The translations under genes were made by a program, and so were the position numbers. A DNA stretch of 64,000 nt from Segniliparus rugosus ATCC BAA-974 (GTDB taxonomy: Bacteria; Actinomycetota; Actinomycetes; Mycobacteriales; Mycobacteriaceae): contig NZ_KI391953.1 in assembly GCF_000185725.2 (NCBI RefSeq), forward strand, positions 1,480,750 through 1,544,749, in the 5' to 3' direction. A model generated the notes under the pieces. The model was not told the origin of the DNA, did no database searches, and saw nothing but the letters and a program-made list of their open reading frames with translations. Shown here piece after piece: positions 36,189 to 46,277 of this stretch (position 1 is its first letter; each line of letters opens with the position of its first letter).

Positions 36189-36219
36189 TTGGCTGTCTAT
36201 ATTTTTGGCCGTTTATATT
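36189..36219 (+). promoter_or_regulatory. Promoter of Y RNA gene A
   Basis: TATATT (36214-36219) lies 5-6 nt before the first paired base of the RNA at 36225; a weak TTGGCT (36189-36194) with a 19-base spacer could be the -35. Confidence 0.6.
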
Positions 36220-36224
36220 TTGCA

Positions 36225-36372
36225 GGTGGAACGGGCCGAAGCGAGTCGTTCACTTCTGATCCATCGGTCGCGGGTTCGAGTCCCGCCCGCGTCTCGGCGC
36301 GGTAGCTCAATTCGGTAGAGCTATGGAGCCCGCGAGGGGCTTCTCCGGTGCGCGCCCCATGCCCGTTCCGCC
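36225..36372 (+). ncRNA. Y RNA A, YrlA-type with permuted tRNA mimic
   Basis: GGTGGAACGGGC (36225-36236) pairs with GCCCGTTCCGCC (36361-36372), one G-U, closing a 148-nt RNA. After the stem comes CGAAGCGAGTCGTTCAC, aligning with the Ro-binding strand of animal Y RNAs (GGUCCGA then GGUUAUC). Inside, TCCAT (36260-36264) pairs with ATGGA (36323-36327). Between them lie a variable-like loop, a T arm GCGGG-TTCGAGT-CCCGC (36270-36286), a closed acceptor stem CCGCG/CGCGG (36287-36302), TA at positions equivalent to 8-9, and a D arm GCTC/GAGC (36305-36321). This is tRNA geometry in circularly permuted order, the layout I would expect of the YrlA module. The next protein gene is rsr. Confidence 0.85.
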
Positions 36373-36392
36373 GCCCGGTCCCAGAAAAACGT

Positions 36393-36422
36393 TTGCGCCG
36401 TTCGCGGCGGACGAGCTATGCT
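36393..36422 (+). promoter_or_regulatory. Promoter of Y RNA gene B
   Basis: TTGCGC (36393-36398), 18-base spacer, TATGCT (36417-36422), then 5 nt to the first stem base at 36428. Confidence 0.65.
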
Positions 36423-36427
36423 GTCCC

Positions 36428-36593
36428 CGCGAGCGGGCCGGAGCCGGTCGGTTACCTTCCACTTCACGAGACGCGGGGTAAGGGCCGTCCTGATGGATAA
36501 GGGTTCCCTGGATAAGCAGGCGGATCCCGCAACGGCGAAGCGGCTTTCGCTGCTTCGCCGTCCTCACCCGGTTGGCGAATACGCCCGCTCGCG
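36428..36593 (+). ncRNA. Y RNA B (non-tRNA internal module)
   Basis: CGCGAGCGGGC (36428-36438) pairs perfectly with GCCCGCTCGCG (36583-36593). The 5' strand continues CGGAGCCGGTCGGTTACC, the conserved Ro-contact consensus of the array. The interior lacks a TTCGA loop. Instead it has a 10-bp hairpin ACGGCGAAGC/GCTTCGCCGT (about 36531-36560) and two GGATAAG repeats around AGGGTTCCCT, so its effector module differs from A and D. Confidence 0.75.
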
Positions 36594-36600
36594 CTAAACT
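36572..36600 (+). promoter_or_regulatory. Promoter of Y RNA gene C
   Basis: TTGGCG (36572-36577), 17-base spacer, TAAACT (36595-36600), 6 nt before the stem at 36607. It overlaps the 3' stem of RNA B. Confidence 0.7.
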
Positions 36601-36606
36601 TTCTTC

Positions 36607-36671
36607 AAAGCGGGCCGGAGCCCATCGGTTATCCTCGAAAGATCCGGCGCGGCAATCGCATGCCCGTTTTT
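36607..36671 (+). ncRNA. Y RNA C (compact form)
   Basis: AAAGCGGGC (36607-36615) pairs with GCCCGTTTT (36662-36670), one G-U, enclosing CGGAGCCCATCGGTTATCC, the same consensus as its neighbours, and a short loop region. At about 65 nt it is little more than a Ro-binding stem. The 3' stem runs into T-rich sequence (TTTTTCTTCTTTT), which could terminate it. Confidence 0.7.
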
Positions 36672-36710
36672 CTTCTTTTCCGGCAAGTGTCTGTTTCGCC
36701 GAAAAACCTT

Positions 36711-36740
36711 TTGACGGCTGTCGCTGCGGACGCTTAGACT
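36711..36740 (+). promoter_or_regulatory. Promoter of Y RNA gene D and possibly rsr
   Basis: TTGACG (36711-36716), 18-base spacer, TAGACT (36735-36740), 5 nt before the stem at 36746; the best promoter of the array. No other promoter is obvious before rsr. Confidence 0.75.
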
Positions 36741-36745
36741 CGAAA

Positions 36746-36842
36746 GCGGCAACGGGCCGAGGCTGGTCGGTTATCTGGCGTTTGAAAGTTCGATTCTTTC
36801 CCCGCTCCGGCGGGTCCGACGGCGTCCCACGCCCGTTGCCGC
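36746..36842 (+). ncRNA. Y RNA D (reduced YrlA-type), in the rsr leader
   Basis: GCGGCAACGGGC (36746-36757) pairs perfectly with GCCCGTTGCCGC (36831-36842). The strand CGAGGCTGGTCGGTTATC follows, very close to human Y4 in the Ro-binding part. A T arm GAAAG-TTCGATT-CTTTC (36784-36800) is followed directly by a closed acceptor-like hairpin CCCGC-TCCG-GCGGG (36801-36814) and a minimal D-arm-like GAC/GTC hairpin, the same permuted order as RNA A. It ends 43 bp before the rsr start codon. Confidence 0.82.
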
Positions 36843-36885
36843 AGTGGGAATGAAGACGAAAGAAAGAAATACCAAGGGGGGAATC

Positions 36886-38502
36886 ATGAAGCTCAATCCG
36901 TTGCGCGCAATTTCAATGCGCCAAGCCGCGCAGACGCAGCAAGCCGACGCGCGGCAAGTCCGCAACGCGGCAGGCGGCTACGGCTTTGCCGTGGACGACC
37001 TGGCCAGGCTGCGGCGCTTTTTGACGATAGGGTCGGACGGCGGCACGTACTACGCGGCCGAGCGCGAGCTCACCAAGGACAACGCCGAGATCGTGCTGAA
37101 GCTCGCCCGCGAGCGCTGCGCGGAGCTCGTGCGGACCGTGGTCGAAGTCTCTGCCTCGGGCCGCGCCCCTCGACAGAACCCGGCGCTCTTCGCGCTGGCA
37201 GCGGCCAGCGCGCTCGGCGACGAAACCGGCAGGGCCGCCGCGCTCGCGGCTCTGGGGGACGTGGCGCGCACCGGAACGCACCTGTTCCTGTTCGCGGGTT
37301 ACGTCGAGCAGTTCCGGGGCTGGGGCCGGGGGCTGCGGCGCGCGGTGGGCCGTTGGTACCTCGACGCGCCGGTCGCCGATCTCGCCTACCAGATCGCGAA
37401 ATACCGCCAGCGAGAAGGCTGGTCGCATCGCGACCTGCTGCGGCTCGCGCACCCCGCGACGGAGGAGGCGGACCGCAAGGTCCTGTTCGACTTCGCCTGC
37501 GGGCGGGCGGTCGACAGGCTGCCGGACTCGCTCGCCATCCTCGACGGCTTCCGCAAGGCGCAAGCTGCGACGACGGCGGGGGAATGGGTCTCGCTCATCG
37601 GGCAGTACCCGTCCTTGAGCTGGGAAATGCTCCCGGACGCGGCATTGAACGAGGCAAGCGTGTGGGAGGCGCTCATCGCGCAGGGCGTGCCCCAGACGGC
37701 GCTGATGCGGCAGTTGCCCCGGCTCACCCGGCTCGGCGTGCTCGGCTCCTCCGGGGTGCTTGGCGCGGTCGCGGCGCAGCTCGCCGACCCGCAGCGGCTG
37801 CGCAAGGCCCGGGTGCATCCGGTGAACGTCCTTGTGGCGGCGCGGACCTACGCCCAAGGCCGAGGAGCTCGGTCGAGCGCCGCGTGGGAGCCGGTCGCGC
37901 AGATCGTGGACGCGCTCGACGCGGCGTTCTACGCCGCGTTCGAGTCGGTAGTCCCGACCGGCAAGCGGACCTTGCTCGCGCTCGACGTGTCCGGCTCGAT
38001 GACGGCCCCCGCGTCGGGCCTGCCGATCTCCTGCCGAGAGGTGAGCGCCGCCCTGGCGCTGGTCACGGCGAAGACCGAGGCGGAGTGCGAGGTCGTGGGC
38101 TTCACCGGCGGGGACTGGCGGTCCGGCACGGCGACGTTGACCCGGCTCGCGGTCTCGCCGCGCCAACGGCTGGACGACGCGCTCAGGGCCGTCAGCGGCT
38201 TGCCGTTCGGCCCGACCGACTGCGCGTTGCCGATGGTCTGGGCGCAGGAGCAGGGCTTGGCGTTCGACGTGTTCCAGGTGTACACCGACAACGAGACCTG
38301 GTTCGGCCAGATCCACCCGCACCAGGCGCTCGCCCGCTACCGGGAGCGCTCGGGAATCGACGCGCGGCTGGCGGTGGTCGCGTTGACCGCGACGGGCACG
38401 TCCATCGCGGACCCCGCAGACCCCGGCCAGCTGGACGTCAGCGGGTTCGATTCGGCGACGCCGACGGTGCTTGCGGAGTGGGCGCGCGGCGCATGGGGAT
38501 GA
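36886..38502 (+). CDS. rsr: Ro60 orthologue Rsr (TROVE and vWFA domain RNA-binding protein)
   Basis: 538 aa; ATG 36886 has AAGGGGGGAA upstream. Residues about 20-360 are the TROVE ring of helical repeats that in Ro60 binds Y RNAs on the outside and misfolded RNA ends in the central hole (REGWSHRDLLRLAHPA is a family signature). Residues about 361-538 form a vWFA domain with an intact MIDAS: DVSGS (D367, S369, S371), T444 in GPTDCALPM and D468 in YTDNETW. Bacterial Rsr assists rRNA maturation and RNA decay with exonucleases such as PNPase, gated by Y RNA. Four Y-RNA-like genes stand immediately upstream. No rtcB or rtcA is adjacent. Confidence 0.93.
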   Translation: MKLNPLRAISMRQAAQTQQADARQVRNAAGGYGFAVDDLARLRRFLTIGSDGGTYYAAERELTKDNAEIVLKLARERCAELVRTVVEVSASGRAPRQNPALFALAAASALGDETGRAAALAALGDVARTGTHLFLFAGYVEQFRGWGRGLRRAVGRWYLDAPVADLAYQIAKYRQREGWSHRDLLRLAHPATEEADRKVLFDFACGRAVDRLPDSLAILDGFRKAQAATTAGEWVSLIGQYPSLSWEMLPDAALNEASVWEALIAQGVPQTALMRQLPRLTRLGVLGSSGVLGAVAAQLADPQRLRKARVHPVNVLVAARTYAQGRGARSSAAWEPVAQIVDALDAAFYAAFESVVPTGKRTLLALDVSGSMTAPASGLPISCREVSAALALVTAKTEAECEVVGFTGGDWRSGTATLTRLAVSPRQRLDDALRAVSGLPFGPTDCALPMVWAQEQGLAFDVFQVYTDNETWFGQIHPHQALARYRERSGIDARLAVVALTATGTSIADPADPGQLDVSGFDSATPTVLAEWARGAWG

Positions 38503-38552
38503 TGTTCCTTCCGCGCGCTGACCACGACGAGCGCGCAGTGCCCCAACGAGCG

Positions 38553-38586
38553 CCTCGCGCGGGGCGGCATATAGCCCCGCGCGAGG
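38553..38586. terminator. Bidirectional hairpin between rsr and the convergent aldehyde dehydrogenase
   Basis: CCTCGCGCGGGGC and its exact complement flank an eight-base loop (GGCATATA). There is no T-run, as is common in actinobacteria; its position between convergent stops supports the role. Confidence 0.7.
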
Positions 38587-38595
38587 TCCGGCCGG

Positions 38596-40113
<1,518 letters not shown>

Positions 40114-40336
40114 GGTTCCTCTTTCCTGTTCCGGAGGTTCTCTGCCGCCGCCCCGCCTGGTGTCCCCGGCGATAAGCGCGCGTGCTTTGTGTTCCAAATT
40201 ACACCTTTTGCCGGGGTCGGCGGCGCAGAGCCGAGGACGAGGCCCGCCGTGAGGCTTCCGCGCGGCGTGCCGTCTCCTTGGGCCGGAGGCGTTGCGTTTG
40301 ACCTCGTGAACGAACCTCCGGGTAAGGTGTCTTCGC

Positions 40337-41392
40337 GTGACAACTCTGGCGTACATCCCCTCGCCTCCTCAGGGAGTCTGGTTTCTCGGGCCGATCCCGA
40401 TCCGCGCGTACGCCCTCTGCATCTTGGCGGGCATCCTGCTCGCCTGCTGGTGGGGCACGCATCGGTGGATGGCGCGCGGCGGGCGGCGCGAAGACGTGGT
40501 CGACGTCGCGCTCTTCGCGGTGCCGTTCGGCCTCGTCGGCGGCAGGCTCTACCACGTGGCGACCGACTGGCGCACCTACTTCGGCGGACAGGGGCGCTCG
40601 CCGGTCCACGCCCTCTTCATCTGGGAAGGCGGCCTTGGCATTTGGGGCGCGGTCGCGCTCGGGGCCGTCGGCGCGTGGATCGGCTGCCGCCGCAAGGGCA
40701 TTCCGCTGCCGGCGTTCGGCGACGCGCTCGCCCCGCCGATCCTCGCGGCCTCGGCGATCGGCCGGTTCGGCAACTACTTCAACCAGGAGCTCTTCGGCCG
40801 GGAGACGAACCACTGGTGGGGCCTGCAGCTCTACGAGCGGATCCGAGACGGCGCGGTGGACAACGTCTACGGCGTCTCGGACGGCAGGCCGTGGATCGGC
40901 GTCATCGGGGAGACGACCCTCAGCGGCAAGCTCGTCCACCCCACGTTCCTGTACGAGGCCTGCTGGAACCTCGCCGTGGTGCTGGCGCTCGTGGTGCTCG
41001 ACCGGAGGTTCAAGATCGGCCATGGCAGGCTCTTCGCCCTCTACGTCGTCGGTTACAGCATCGGCAGGCTCGCGCTGGAGTTCGTGCGGATCGACCCGGC
41101 GACCAGGATCTTCGGCTACCGCGTCAACGTCTTCACCTCGGGCCTGCTCATCATCGCGGGGCTCGTGTACTTCCTGCTCGCGAAGAAGGGCAGGGAGGAT
41201 CCGGACGAGATCGAAGCGGGCCGCGCAGACGGCCCTGCCGAGGAGCCGGAGGAGGCCGCCGAGGAACAAGAGCCGACTGCCGAGCCGGAAGCGGCCTCCG
41301 AGCAGGAAGAGCCCGCCGAGGAGGCCGAGGAGCCAAGGTCGACATCTGACATTCACTCACCTGAAGTCGGATCGACAGACAAATCAGACTAG
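40337..41392 (+). CDS. lgt: Prolipoprotein diacylglyceryl transferase
   Basis: 351-aa, seven-helix membrane enzyme that attaches diacylglycerol to lipobox cysteines. The Lgt signature [13 protein letters not shown] (about residues 143-155) and HPTFLYEA are present. GTG 40337 follows TAAGGT by 8 nt (leaderless). Residues about 290-351 form a Glu-rich acidic tail seen in other actinobacterial Lgt proteins. The TAGGCT spanning its stop serves as the -10 box of pyk. Confidence 0.95.
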   Translation: MTTLAYIPSPPQGVWFLGPIPIRAYALCILAGILLACWWGTHRWMARGGRREDVVDVALFAVPFGLVGGRLYHVATDWRTYFGGQGRSPVHALFIWEGGLGIWGAVALGAVGAWIGCRRKGIPLPAFGDALAPPILAASAIGRFGNYFNQELFGRETNHWWGLQLYERIRDGAVDNVYGVSDGRPWIGVIGETTLSGKLVHPTFLYEACWNLAVVLALVVLDRRFKIGHGRLFALYVVGYSIGRLALEFVRIDPATRIFGYRVNVFTSGLLIIAGLVYFLLAKKGREDPDEIEAGRADGPAEEPEEAAEEQEPTAEPEAASEQEEPAEEAEEPRSTSDIHSPEVGSTDKSD

Positions 41393-41402
41393 GCTTTCCG
41401 CT

Positions 41403-42824
41403 ATGACTCGACGTACGAAGATCGTGTGCACGCTCGGGCCCGCCACTGCTTCTGCCGAAAAAGTCAGAGCTCTTGTCGAAGCAGGCATGGATGTGGCGCG
41501 GCTGAACTTCAGCCACGGCGACCATCCCGACCACGAGCAGATGTACCACTGGGTGCGCGAGGCTTCCGACGAGACCGGGCGCGCGGTGGGCATCATGGCC
41601 GACTTGCAGGGGCCGAAGATCCGGCTCGGCAGGTTCAAGGAGGGCCGGACGGTCTGGGCCACCGGGGAGACCGTCCGCATCACCGTCGAAGACATCGAGG
41701 GCGACCACGACCGGGTCTCCACCACCTACAAGCATCTCGCGGCGGACGTCGTCTCCGGCGACACGCTGCTCATCGACGACGGCAAGGTGGGGCTGCGCGC
41801 GCTGCGCGTCGAGGGCGACGACGTGGTGTGCCAGGTTTACGAGGGCGGCCCGGTCAGCAACAACAAAGGCATCTCGCTGCCCGGCGTGAACGTCTCGGCC
41901 CCGGCGCTGTCCGAGAAGGACACCGAGGACCTCGAATTCGCGCTGCGCCTCGGCGTGGACTGGGTCGCGCTGTCCTTCGTCCGGTCGCCCGACGACGTCC
42001 GGCTGGTCCACGAGGTAATGGACCGGGTGGGGCGCCGCGTGCCGGTCATCGCGAAGCTGGAGAAGCCCGAGGCGGTGGGGGACCGGCTCGAAGAGGTGAT
42101 CCTCGCGTTTGACGCGGTCATGGTGGCACGGGGCGACCTCGGAGTCGAGCTGCCGCTCGAGGACGTGCCCGCCGTGCAGAAGCGCGCGATCCAGCTCGCC
42201 AGGGCCAACGCGAAGCCGGTCATCGTGGCGACCCAGGTGCTCGAGTCCATGATCGAGAACGCCACGCCCACGCGCGCGGAGACCTCCGACGCCGCCAACG
42301 CGGTGTTCGACGGCGCGGACGCTGTGATGCTGTCGGGCGAGACTTCGGTGGGCAAGCACGTCTTCGTCGCGGTGCGCACGCTCTCGCGCATCCTCGCCGC
42401 CGCGGAGCGGGAGCCGAACCTGATCGCCCCGCTGATCCGCATCCCTCGGACCAAGAGCGGCGTGATCTCCTACTCGGCCAAGGACATCGGCGAGCGGCTG
42501 GAGGCCAAGGCGCTCGTCGCGCTCACCCAGTCCGGCGACACTGTCCGCCGCCTGGCCCGGTTGCACAGCGCGTTGCCGTTGCTCGCCTTCACCCCGGAGC
42601 CGGCGGTGCGCAGCAGGCTGGCGTTGTCCTGGGGCGTTGAGACGTTCATCGTGCCGAAGGTGGACTCCACCGACGCGATGATCCACCTCGTGGACCATTC
42701 GTTGCTCGAGATCAAGCGCTACGAGCACGGCGACCTGGTGATCGTCGTGGCCGGAGCCCCGCCGGGGACGGTCGGTTCGACGAACACGATCAACGCGCAC
42801 CGTATCGGCGAGCACGACCACTAG
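41403..42824 (+). CDS. pyk: Pyruvate kinase
   Basis: 473-aa glycolytic enzyme converting PEP and ADP to pyruvate and ATP. Visible are CTLGPATAS (residues 8-16), ARLNFSHGDH, the signature VIAKLEKPEA with the catalytic Lys, and MVARGDLGVEL (Mg site). ATG 41403 is leaderless (TAGGCT 7 nt upstream). The lgt-pyk-tesB order corresponds to Rv1614-Rv1618 with intervening genes missing. Confidence 0.96.
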   Translation: MTRRTKIVCTLGPATASAEKVRALVEAGMDVARLNFSHGDHPDHEQMYHWVREASDETGRAVGIMADLQGPKIRLGRFKEGRTVWATGETVRITVEDIEGDHDRVSTTYKHLAADVVSGDTLLIDDGKVGLRALRVEGDDVVCQVYEGGPVSNNKGISLPGVNVSAPALSEKDTEDLEFALRLGVDWVALSFVRSPDDVRLVHEVMDRVGRRVPVIAKLEKPEAVGDRLEEVILAFDAVMVARGDLGVELPLEDVPAVQKRAIQLARANAKPVIVATQVLESMIENATPTRAETSDAANAVFDGADAVMLSGETSVGKHVFVAVRTLSRILAAAEREPNLIAPLIRIPRTKSGVISYSAKDIGERLEAKALVALTQSGDTVRRLARLHSALPLLAFTPEPAVRSRLALSWGVETFIVPKVDSTDAMIHLVDHSLLEIKRYEHGDLVIVVAGAPPGTVGSTNTINAHRIGEHDH

Positions 42825-42853
42825 CCACGGGCGGCTCCGGGGGTTTTCGCCCC

Positions 42854-42880
42854 TTCACCGGTGAAAGCCCTGTTCAGGGC
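42854..42880. terminator. Paired dyads between pyk and tesB
   Basis: A perfect 12-bp palindrome TTCACCGGTGAA (42854-42865) is followed by GCCCTG-TT-CAGGGC (42867-42880), after a GGGG/CCCC hairpin. They may end pyk transcription or bind a regulator of tesB, whose -10 box TAAGTT is at 42888. Confidence 0.5.
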
Positions 42881-42899
42881 GTTCTGCTAAGTTAGCCCG

Positions 42900-43793
42900 A
42901 TGACTTCAGCGCAATCTCTGATCGAAGAAGCGAAGGGCGATTTCCAGGAGCTGCTCGAGATCCTCGACCTCGAAGACGGCGGGAACGGAAAATTCATCGG
43001 CCAGCATCCGAGCAAGGCGTGGGCGCGGACTTACGGCGGCCAGATCGTGGCGCAGACGATCATCGCGGCGGGCCGGACGGTCGAGTCGGACAAGCTCGAC
43101 CTGCACGTGGCGCAGACGCATTTCATCCGAGGCGGCGACGTGAAGCAGCCGATCGAGTACCAGGTGACGGCGCTGCGCGACGAACGGTCCATCGCGAACC
43201 GGCAGGTGACGGCGAGCCAGAACGGCGAGGTGATGTCGGTCTCGCTGCTCGCCTACCAGCTGGGCCGGCCGGGGCTGGAGCATTCCTCCCCGATGCCCTC
43301 GGTGCCGGACCCGGAGGGCCTGCCGGAGATCGAGGAGACGTTCGTCGGCATGGAGAAGGATTTGACCATGTTCGTCGAAGCGCCTCGGCCGATCGACTGG
43401 CGCTACACGAACAAGCCGTCCTGGCTCGCGAAAGAAGCGGGCGAAGCCTTCCCGTACAACCGGGTGTGGATGCGGACGCGGGGCGAGCTGCCGGACGAAC
43501 CTCGGTGGCACGAGGCGGCTCTCGCGTACGCCTCCGACACGACGATCCTGGACTCGATCATCACCCAGCATGGGCTCTCGTGGGGGCTGGACCGGATCAT
43601 CGCGGCCACCCTCAACCACTCGCTGTGGTTCCACCGCCCCGTGCGGTTCGACCAGTGGCACCTGTACGCCACCGAGTCTCCGGCCGCCGCCGAGTCGCGC
43701 GGTTTCTCGACAGGGGCCTTCTACGCGAGGAACGGCGACCGGATTGCGAGCAGCGCGCAAGAGGGCATGGTCATCTACCGGCCAAGGAAATAG
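42900..43793 (+). CDS. tesB: Acyl-CoA thioesterase II (TesB)
   Basis: 297-aa double-hotdog enzyme releasing fatty acids from acyl-CoA. Motifs are GGQIVAQTIIAAGRTV, VAQTHFIRGGDVKQPIEYQV and, in the second half, SDTTILDSIITQHGLSW with the active-site Asp/Thr region and HSLWFHRPVRFDQW. ATG 42900 is leaderless (TAAGTT 6 nt upstream). Confidence 0.95.
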   Translation: MTSAQSLIEEAKGDFQELLEILDLEDGGNGKFIGQHPSKAWARTYGGQIVAQTIIAAGRTVESDKLDLHVAQTHFIRGGDVKQPIEYQVTALRDERSIANRQVTASQNGEVMSVSLLAYQLGRPGLEHSSPMPSVPDPEGLPEIEETFVGMEKDLTMFVEAPRPIDWRYTNKPSWLAKEAGEAFPYNRVWMRTRGELPDEPRWHEAALAYASDTTILDSIITQHGLSWGLDRIIAATLNHSLWFHRPVRFDQWHLYATESPAAAESRGFSTGAFYARNGDRIASSAQEGMVIYRPRK

Positions 43794-43840
43794 CCTGCGG
43801 CAGGGGCAGCCTCAAGCCGGAGCGGGGAGGGGCGGAGCGA

Positions 43841-44506
43841 TCACGCGGGCTGGAGCTCGAAGCCCTCGCCGACGCCGGGGCCGATCGCGTCGAGGACCGC
43901 GCCGATGTTCGTCCCGCCCTCGGGCCCCGCGCACGGGGTGTCGAAGTAGTAGACGTTGACCATGCCGACCAACGTGCTCCCGATCACTACTGGGGCTCCG
44001 GAGTCGCCCTTCGCGATGCAGATCTTGGCCGTGTGGCTCATCCGGTTCGTCGGGGTCATCTGCCCGCACGTCCAGCCGGTCGTCCGGCCTAGTTTGCAGG
44101 CCATCGTGCCGGGCCGGGGCAAGTCTCGGGACAGTCCGGTGATGACGAGCTTGCCGGTCCGCGCCGTCGGGATGACCCGGCTGGGATTGAATTTGATCAC
44201 GCCGATGTCGGGGTTGGAGCGCTTCTTCTCCAACCTCCCGAGGCTGCCCGCGTCCTGGTCTACCTCGGAAACCACCGAATCGCCCACATCTCCGCAATGG
44301 CCTGCGGTGAGCCCGACGATGTCGTCGTTCACGTCATGGCCGATGGCGGTCAGCGTGCATGCCAGCTTTTCTTGCCCGACCACGATGATCGGCGATCCGG
44401 CTCCTAGCGGGACGCGGTCGTCGGCTGTCGCAACGGCAGCAGTGGACACGGCGCACAGCGCGCTCGCGAGCGCTGCGGCGAGAACGCCGATGCTTCGCTT
44501 CAACAT
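43841..44506 (-). CDS. Secreted chymotrypsin-like serine protease
   Basis: 221 aa from ATG 44506, chosen because GAGGAT precedes it at good distance and it begins a signal peptide (residues 1-28, STAAVATA). The catalytic triad is clear: H70 (LTAGHCG), D100 (NPDIGVIKF), S169 (KGDSGAPV). The fold is the short streptogrisin/Rv-type exported protease without a pro-domain. Cys50-Cys71, Cys137-Cys147 and a further pair could form disulphides. Confidence 0.88.
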   Translation of the reverse strand: MLKRSIGVLAAALASALCAVSTAAVATADDRVPLGAGSPIIVVGQEKLACTLTAIGHDVNDDIVGLTAGHCGDVGDSVVSEVDQDAGSLGRLEKKRSNPDIGVIKFNPSRVIPTARTGKLVITGLSRDLPRPGTMACKLGRTTGWTCGQMTPTNRMSHTAKICIAKGDSGAPVVIGSTLVGMVNVYYFDTPCAGPEGGTNIGAVLDAIGPGVGEGFELQPA

Positions 44507-44684
44507 CACATGATCCTCACACATGCAAGGCCGGCGCCGTGATCACGCCGCCGGAAGGCCGGACAGGCGGGGTAGGCGCTAGCAGGACATAGGCCGCCAT
44601 CTAGTGTGACAGACCGAGTGAGTGTGGCAGATCGGGCTGTGCGAAGCCTGAGAACACGCCGGATATACCGTGTGAGGAGTAACT

Positions 44685-46277
44685 GTGACTGATCCGAAGC
44701 CGATCGTGCTGATCGCCGACAAGCTCGCCGAGTCGACCGTGGCCGCCCTCGGCGACCAGGTCGAAGTGCGCTGGGTGACCGGGACTGATCGCGGGGCGCT
44801 GCTCGCCGCCCTGCCGGAGGCGGACGCGTTGCTGGTGCGCTCTGCGACACAGGTGGACGCCGAGGCGCTGGCCGCAGGGTCCAACCTCAAGATCGTCGCC
44901 AGGGCAGGCGTCGGCCTCGACAACGTCGACGTGCAAGCCGCCACCGCCAACGGCGTCCTCGTGGTGAACGCGCCGACCTCGAACATCCACTCCGCCGCGG
45001 AGCACGCCATCGCGTTGCTGCTCGCCGCGGCCAGGCAGATCCCTCCGGCCAACGCGACGACCCAGGCGGGGGAGTGGAAGCGCTCCTCTTACCTCGGGGT
45101 CGAGCTTTACGAGAAGACCATCGGCGTGGTGGGCTTCGGCCGGATCGGCCAGCTGGTGGCCTCGCGGCTGAAGGCCTTCGAGACCGAGATCCTCGCCTAC
45201 GACCCGTACGTCTCCGCCGCCAAGGCGGCGCAGCTCGGCGCGAAACTGGTGACCTTGGACGAGTTGCTGGCCCAGGCCGACCTGATCACGATGCACCTGC
45301 CGAAGACCCCGGAGACGGCAGGGCTGATCGACGCCGCCGCGCTGCGCAAGACCAAGCCAGGCGTGATCATCGTCAACGCGGCTCGGGGCGGGCTGATCGA
45401 CGAGCAGGCGCTCGCCGAAGCCGTGTCCTCGGGGCACGTCCGCGCGGCGGGCCTGGACGTGTTCGTGCAGGAGCCCCCCGGCGAGAGCCCGCTCTTCGGG
45501 CTGGAGCAGGTGGTGCTCACGCCGCATCTGGGCGCTTCCACCGTCGAGGCGCAGGATCGGGCGGGGACCGACGTCGCGAAGAGCGTGAAGCTCGCGCTCG
45601 CGGGCGAATTCGTGCCCGAGGCGGTGAACGTCTCGGCGGGTCCGGTCGGTGAAGAGGTGCTTCCGTGGCTGGACCTGACGCGCAAGCTCGGCGTGCTCCT
45701 CTCGGCGTTGACCGAGCAGGCGGCGGTGACCCTGGAGGTCAAGGTCTACGGCGAGCTGGCGGCGGAGTCGGTCGGCGTGCTCGGCCTCTCCACGCTGCGC
45801 GGATTCCTCTCCGGCGTCGTGGAGACCCCGGTGACCTTCGTGAACGCCGCGCAGCTCGCCTCGGAACGGGGTCTGACGCACGTGGTGGAGACCGAGGAGG
45901 AGAGCCCCAACTACCGCAGCCTGGTCGAGGTGCTCGCCGTGGCCGCAGACGGGAGCGTCGCCCAGGTGGCAGGGACGCTCGCCGGACGCGGACAGGTCGC
46001 GAAGATCACCAGCGTCGGCCATCGCGGGTTCGACCTGCGCGCCGAGGGGGTCAACCTCGTCGTCAGCTACGCGGACCGTCCGGGCGCGCTCGGCAAGATC
46101 GGCACGCTCCTCGGCGACGCGGGGGTGAACATCGAAGCCGCCGCCGTGAGCCACGACGCGAGCGGGGACGGCGCGACCATCGTGCTGCGCGTGGACAAGG
46201 AGATCGACTCGCAGTTGCGCCAGACGGTGCGCGACGCGGTGGGCGCGAGGAGCCTTGTCGAGGTGGACCTGCGATGA
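44685..46277 (+). CDS. serA: D-3-phosphoglycerate dehydrogenase
   Basis: 530-aa long-form enzyme of serine synthesis. It starts at GTG 44685 with GAGGAG 5 nt upstream. The NAD loop [14 protein letters not shown] (about residues 148-161) and catalytic region TPHLGAST (about 283-290) are present. These are followed by the intervening ASB domain and a C-terminal ACT domain ([19 protein letters not shown], about 457-475) for serine feedback. Its stop overlaps the leuB start. Confidence 0.96.
   Translation: MTDPKPIVLIADKLAESTVAALGDQVEVRWVTGTDRGALLAALPEADALLVRSATQVDAEALAAGSNLKIVARAGVGLDNVDVQAATANGVLVVNAPTSNIHSAAEHAIALLLAAARQIPPANATTQAGEWKRSSYLGVELYEKTIGVVGFGRIGQLVASRLKAFETEILAYDPYVSAAKAAQLGAKLVTLDELLAQADLITMHLPKTPETAGLIDAAALRKTKPGVIIVNAARGGLIDEQALAEAVSSGHVRAAGLDVFVQEPPGESPLFGLEQVVLTPHLGASTVEAQDRAGTDVAKSVKLALAGEFVPEAVNVSAGPVGEEVLPWLDLTRKLGVLLSALTEQAAVTLEVKVYGELAAESVGVLGLSTLRGFLSGVVETPVTFVNAAQLASERGLTHVVETEEESPNYRSLVEVLAVAADGSVAQVAGTLAGRGQVAKITSVGHRGFDLRAEGVNLVVSYADRPGALGKIGTLLGDAGVNIEAAAVSHDASGDGATIVLRVDKEIDSQLRQTVRDAVGARSLVEVDLR

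Noticed and set aside
36260-36327. A normal tRNA gene, because T arm, D arm and acceptor-like stems are all present
   Set aside because: The T arm precedes the D arm and the acceptor stem is closed by a loop, so it cannot give a standard tRNA; the permuted Y RNA model explains all elements.
40189-40204. GTGT-N8-ACAC dyad upstream of the aldehyde dehydrogenase
   Set aside because: Only four-base arms; too weak to call an operator.
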